This document shows positions 29,742 to 30,264 of a stretch of DNA of 30,264 nucleotides, piece by piece (the stretch's first letter is position 1; the number at the start of each line of letters is the position of its first letter). Location of the stretch: IMG/VR virus record IMGVR_UViG_3300021085_000136, positions 1-30,264 of that record; one strand, given 5' to 3'. The notes under the pieces are model-generated. The model made no database searches. It was not told where the DNA came from and saw nothing but the letters and a program-made list of their open reading frames with translations. This stretch comes from a virus. A program made the translations under genes and the position numbers.

Positions 29742-30263
29742 TTACGCTTCCACTTTTAAAGGGTTATTTTTGATAAACTCTAGCTTATCGGATTCGTCAA
29801 ACAAGCCCACAAAGGTCATAAACAAATCAATGTTTTGAATAGGCATCTTAGTTGAATATTCAATAATCAAGTCTTTGTTTGCGTTCGCTTCTTTGAGAGC
29901 GTTCACCTTACTAGTGTTTACAGCTTTGGGAGTTGGTTTGTATTGTTCAATCACACCCTTAGCAATACTCTCAAGAATGTTAAATTCTAAAGACTTAAAG
30001 TCTTGCTTAGGGTGTAGCAACTTAGAGCTAAAATGGTTACCGCCTTTGTCATCACCCTCAACCTTAGCACTTAAAGTGTAATAAAGCGGATACTCAACCC
30101 CCTCGAAGGCTAGTGTCAGCATAGGTTTGTCAAACTTGTAAACCTTAAAATTATCTACACTAGCTTTGTTAGTGCTATTGAATACTCTAATGGTTTGAGG
30201 CTTATAAGACTTAATACTAAACCCTAGTTGTAGCTGCACCTCCCCTAAACACTCTAAGTTAGT
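29742..30263 (-). CDS. Unidentified gene entering from the right edge (5' end missing)
   Basis: The frame is open from the right edge to TAA 29742-29744, giving at least 173 residues. A GTG at 30239 with a purine-rich run in front is possible, but the frame stays open upstream (TNLECLGEV before it), so I treat it as partial. The protein is mixed alpha/beta and soluble, with a beta-rich first half (VYKFDKPMLTLAFEGVEYPL) and a Lys/Asn-rich helical second half. I recognise no family. It is separated from the structural operon by its own terminator, and therefore belongs to a different transcript, perhaps early or middle. Confidence 0.65.
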   Translation of the reverse strand, partial: TNLECLGEVQLQLGFSIKSYKPQTIRVFNSTNKASVDNFKVYKFDKPMLTLAFEGVEYPLYYTLSAKVEGDDKGGNHFSSKLLHPKQDFKSLEFNILESIAKGVIEQYKPTPKAVNTSKVNALKEANANKDLIIEYSTKMPIQNIDLFMTFVGLFDESDKLEFIKNNPLKVEA

Positions 30264-30264
30264 A

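Noticed and set aside
1-30264. tRNA genes, CRISPR array, insertion sequence, integrase or attachment site
   Set aside because: I looked for cloverleaf-like segments, regularly spaced repeats, transposase or integrase motifs on both strands and saw none.

Overview
The window is part of the genome of an AT-rich (roughly 38% GC by eye) tailed double-stranded DNA phage, or a prophage, of siphovirus architecture. No integrase, host gene or tRNA is visible. About 26 kb on the minus strand (29.3 kb down to 2.7 kb) is a late structural cassette in classical HK97-like order: small terminase, a 59-aa membrane peptide, large terminase, portal, prohead protease, HK97-fold capsid, a Lys/Glu-rich protein, head-tail adaptor, gp10-like neck protein, tail-terminator candidate, major tail protein, two tail-assembly chaperone frames joined by a -1 frameshift, tape measure, a distal-tail candidate, a very large tail-tip protein and a modular tail fibre. 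Four small genes at the distal end include a DUF5675 and a DUF1353 protein, a plausible lysis or accessory module.

A short plus-strand block (1-2505) carries the end of one gene, an unknown 183-aa protein, a ribonucleotide reductase small subunit (nrdB) with all expected metal ligands and the radical tyrosine, and three small translationally coupled proteins, two with a membrane segment. This looks like part of the nucleotide-metabolism region. It converges on the late cassette at a two-way terminator (2620-2653). At the right edge a further minus-strand gene enters from outside the window and ends at a hairpin terminator. It is separated from the terminase operon by about 460 bases with direct repeats and a sharp GC-skew reversal, a candidate packaging or replication signal.

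The late genes are mostly joined by 1-11 base overlaps, so translational coupling is probably the rule. Where gaps exist they are built alike: a strong hairpin with a T-run, then a TATATTT(A/G) box whose downstream edge lies 24-27 nt before the next start codon, then a Shine-Dalgarno sequence. This looks like a set of terminator/late-promoter modules. The protease Shine-Dalgarno is embedded in a nested hairpin whose other arm lies just after the portal stop codon.

The most unusual property is not a gene. The octamer YTGAGGGG (Y = C or T) occurs 39 times by my hand count, in both orientations, in several reading frames and in one terminator, against one or so expected. It looks like a DNA-level signal of unknown function.

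The host is uncertain. DUF5675, the NrdB C-terminus and TATATTTG boxes (compatible with TAnnTTTG) would fit Bacteroidota. The frequent strong AGGAG Shine-Dalgarno sequences fit that group poorly, so no host is asserted.
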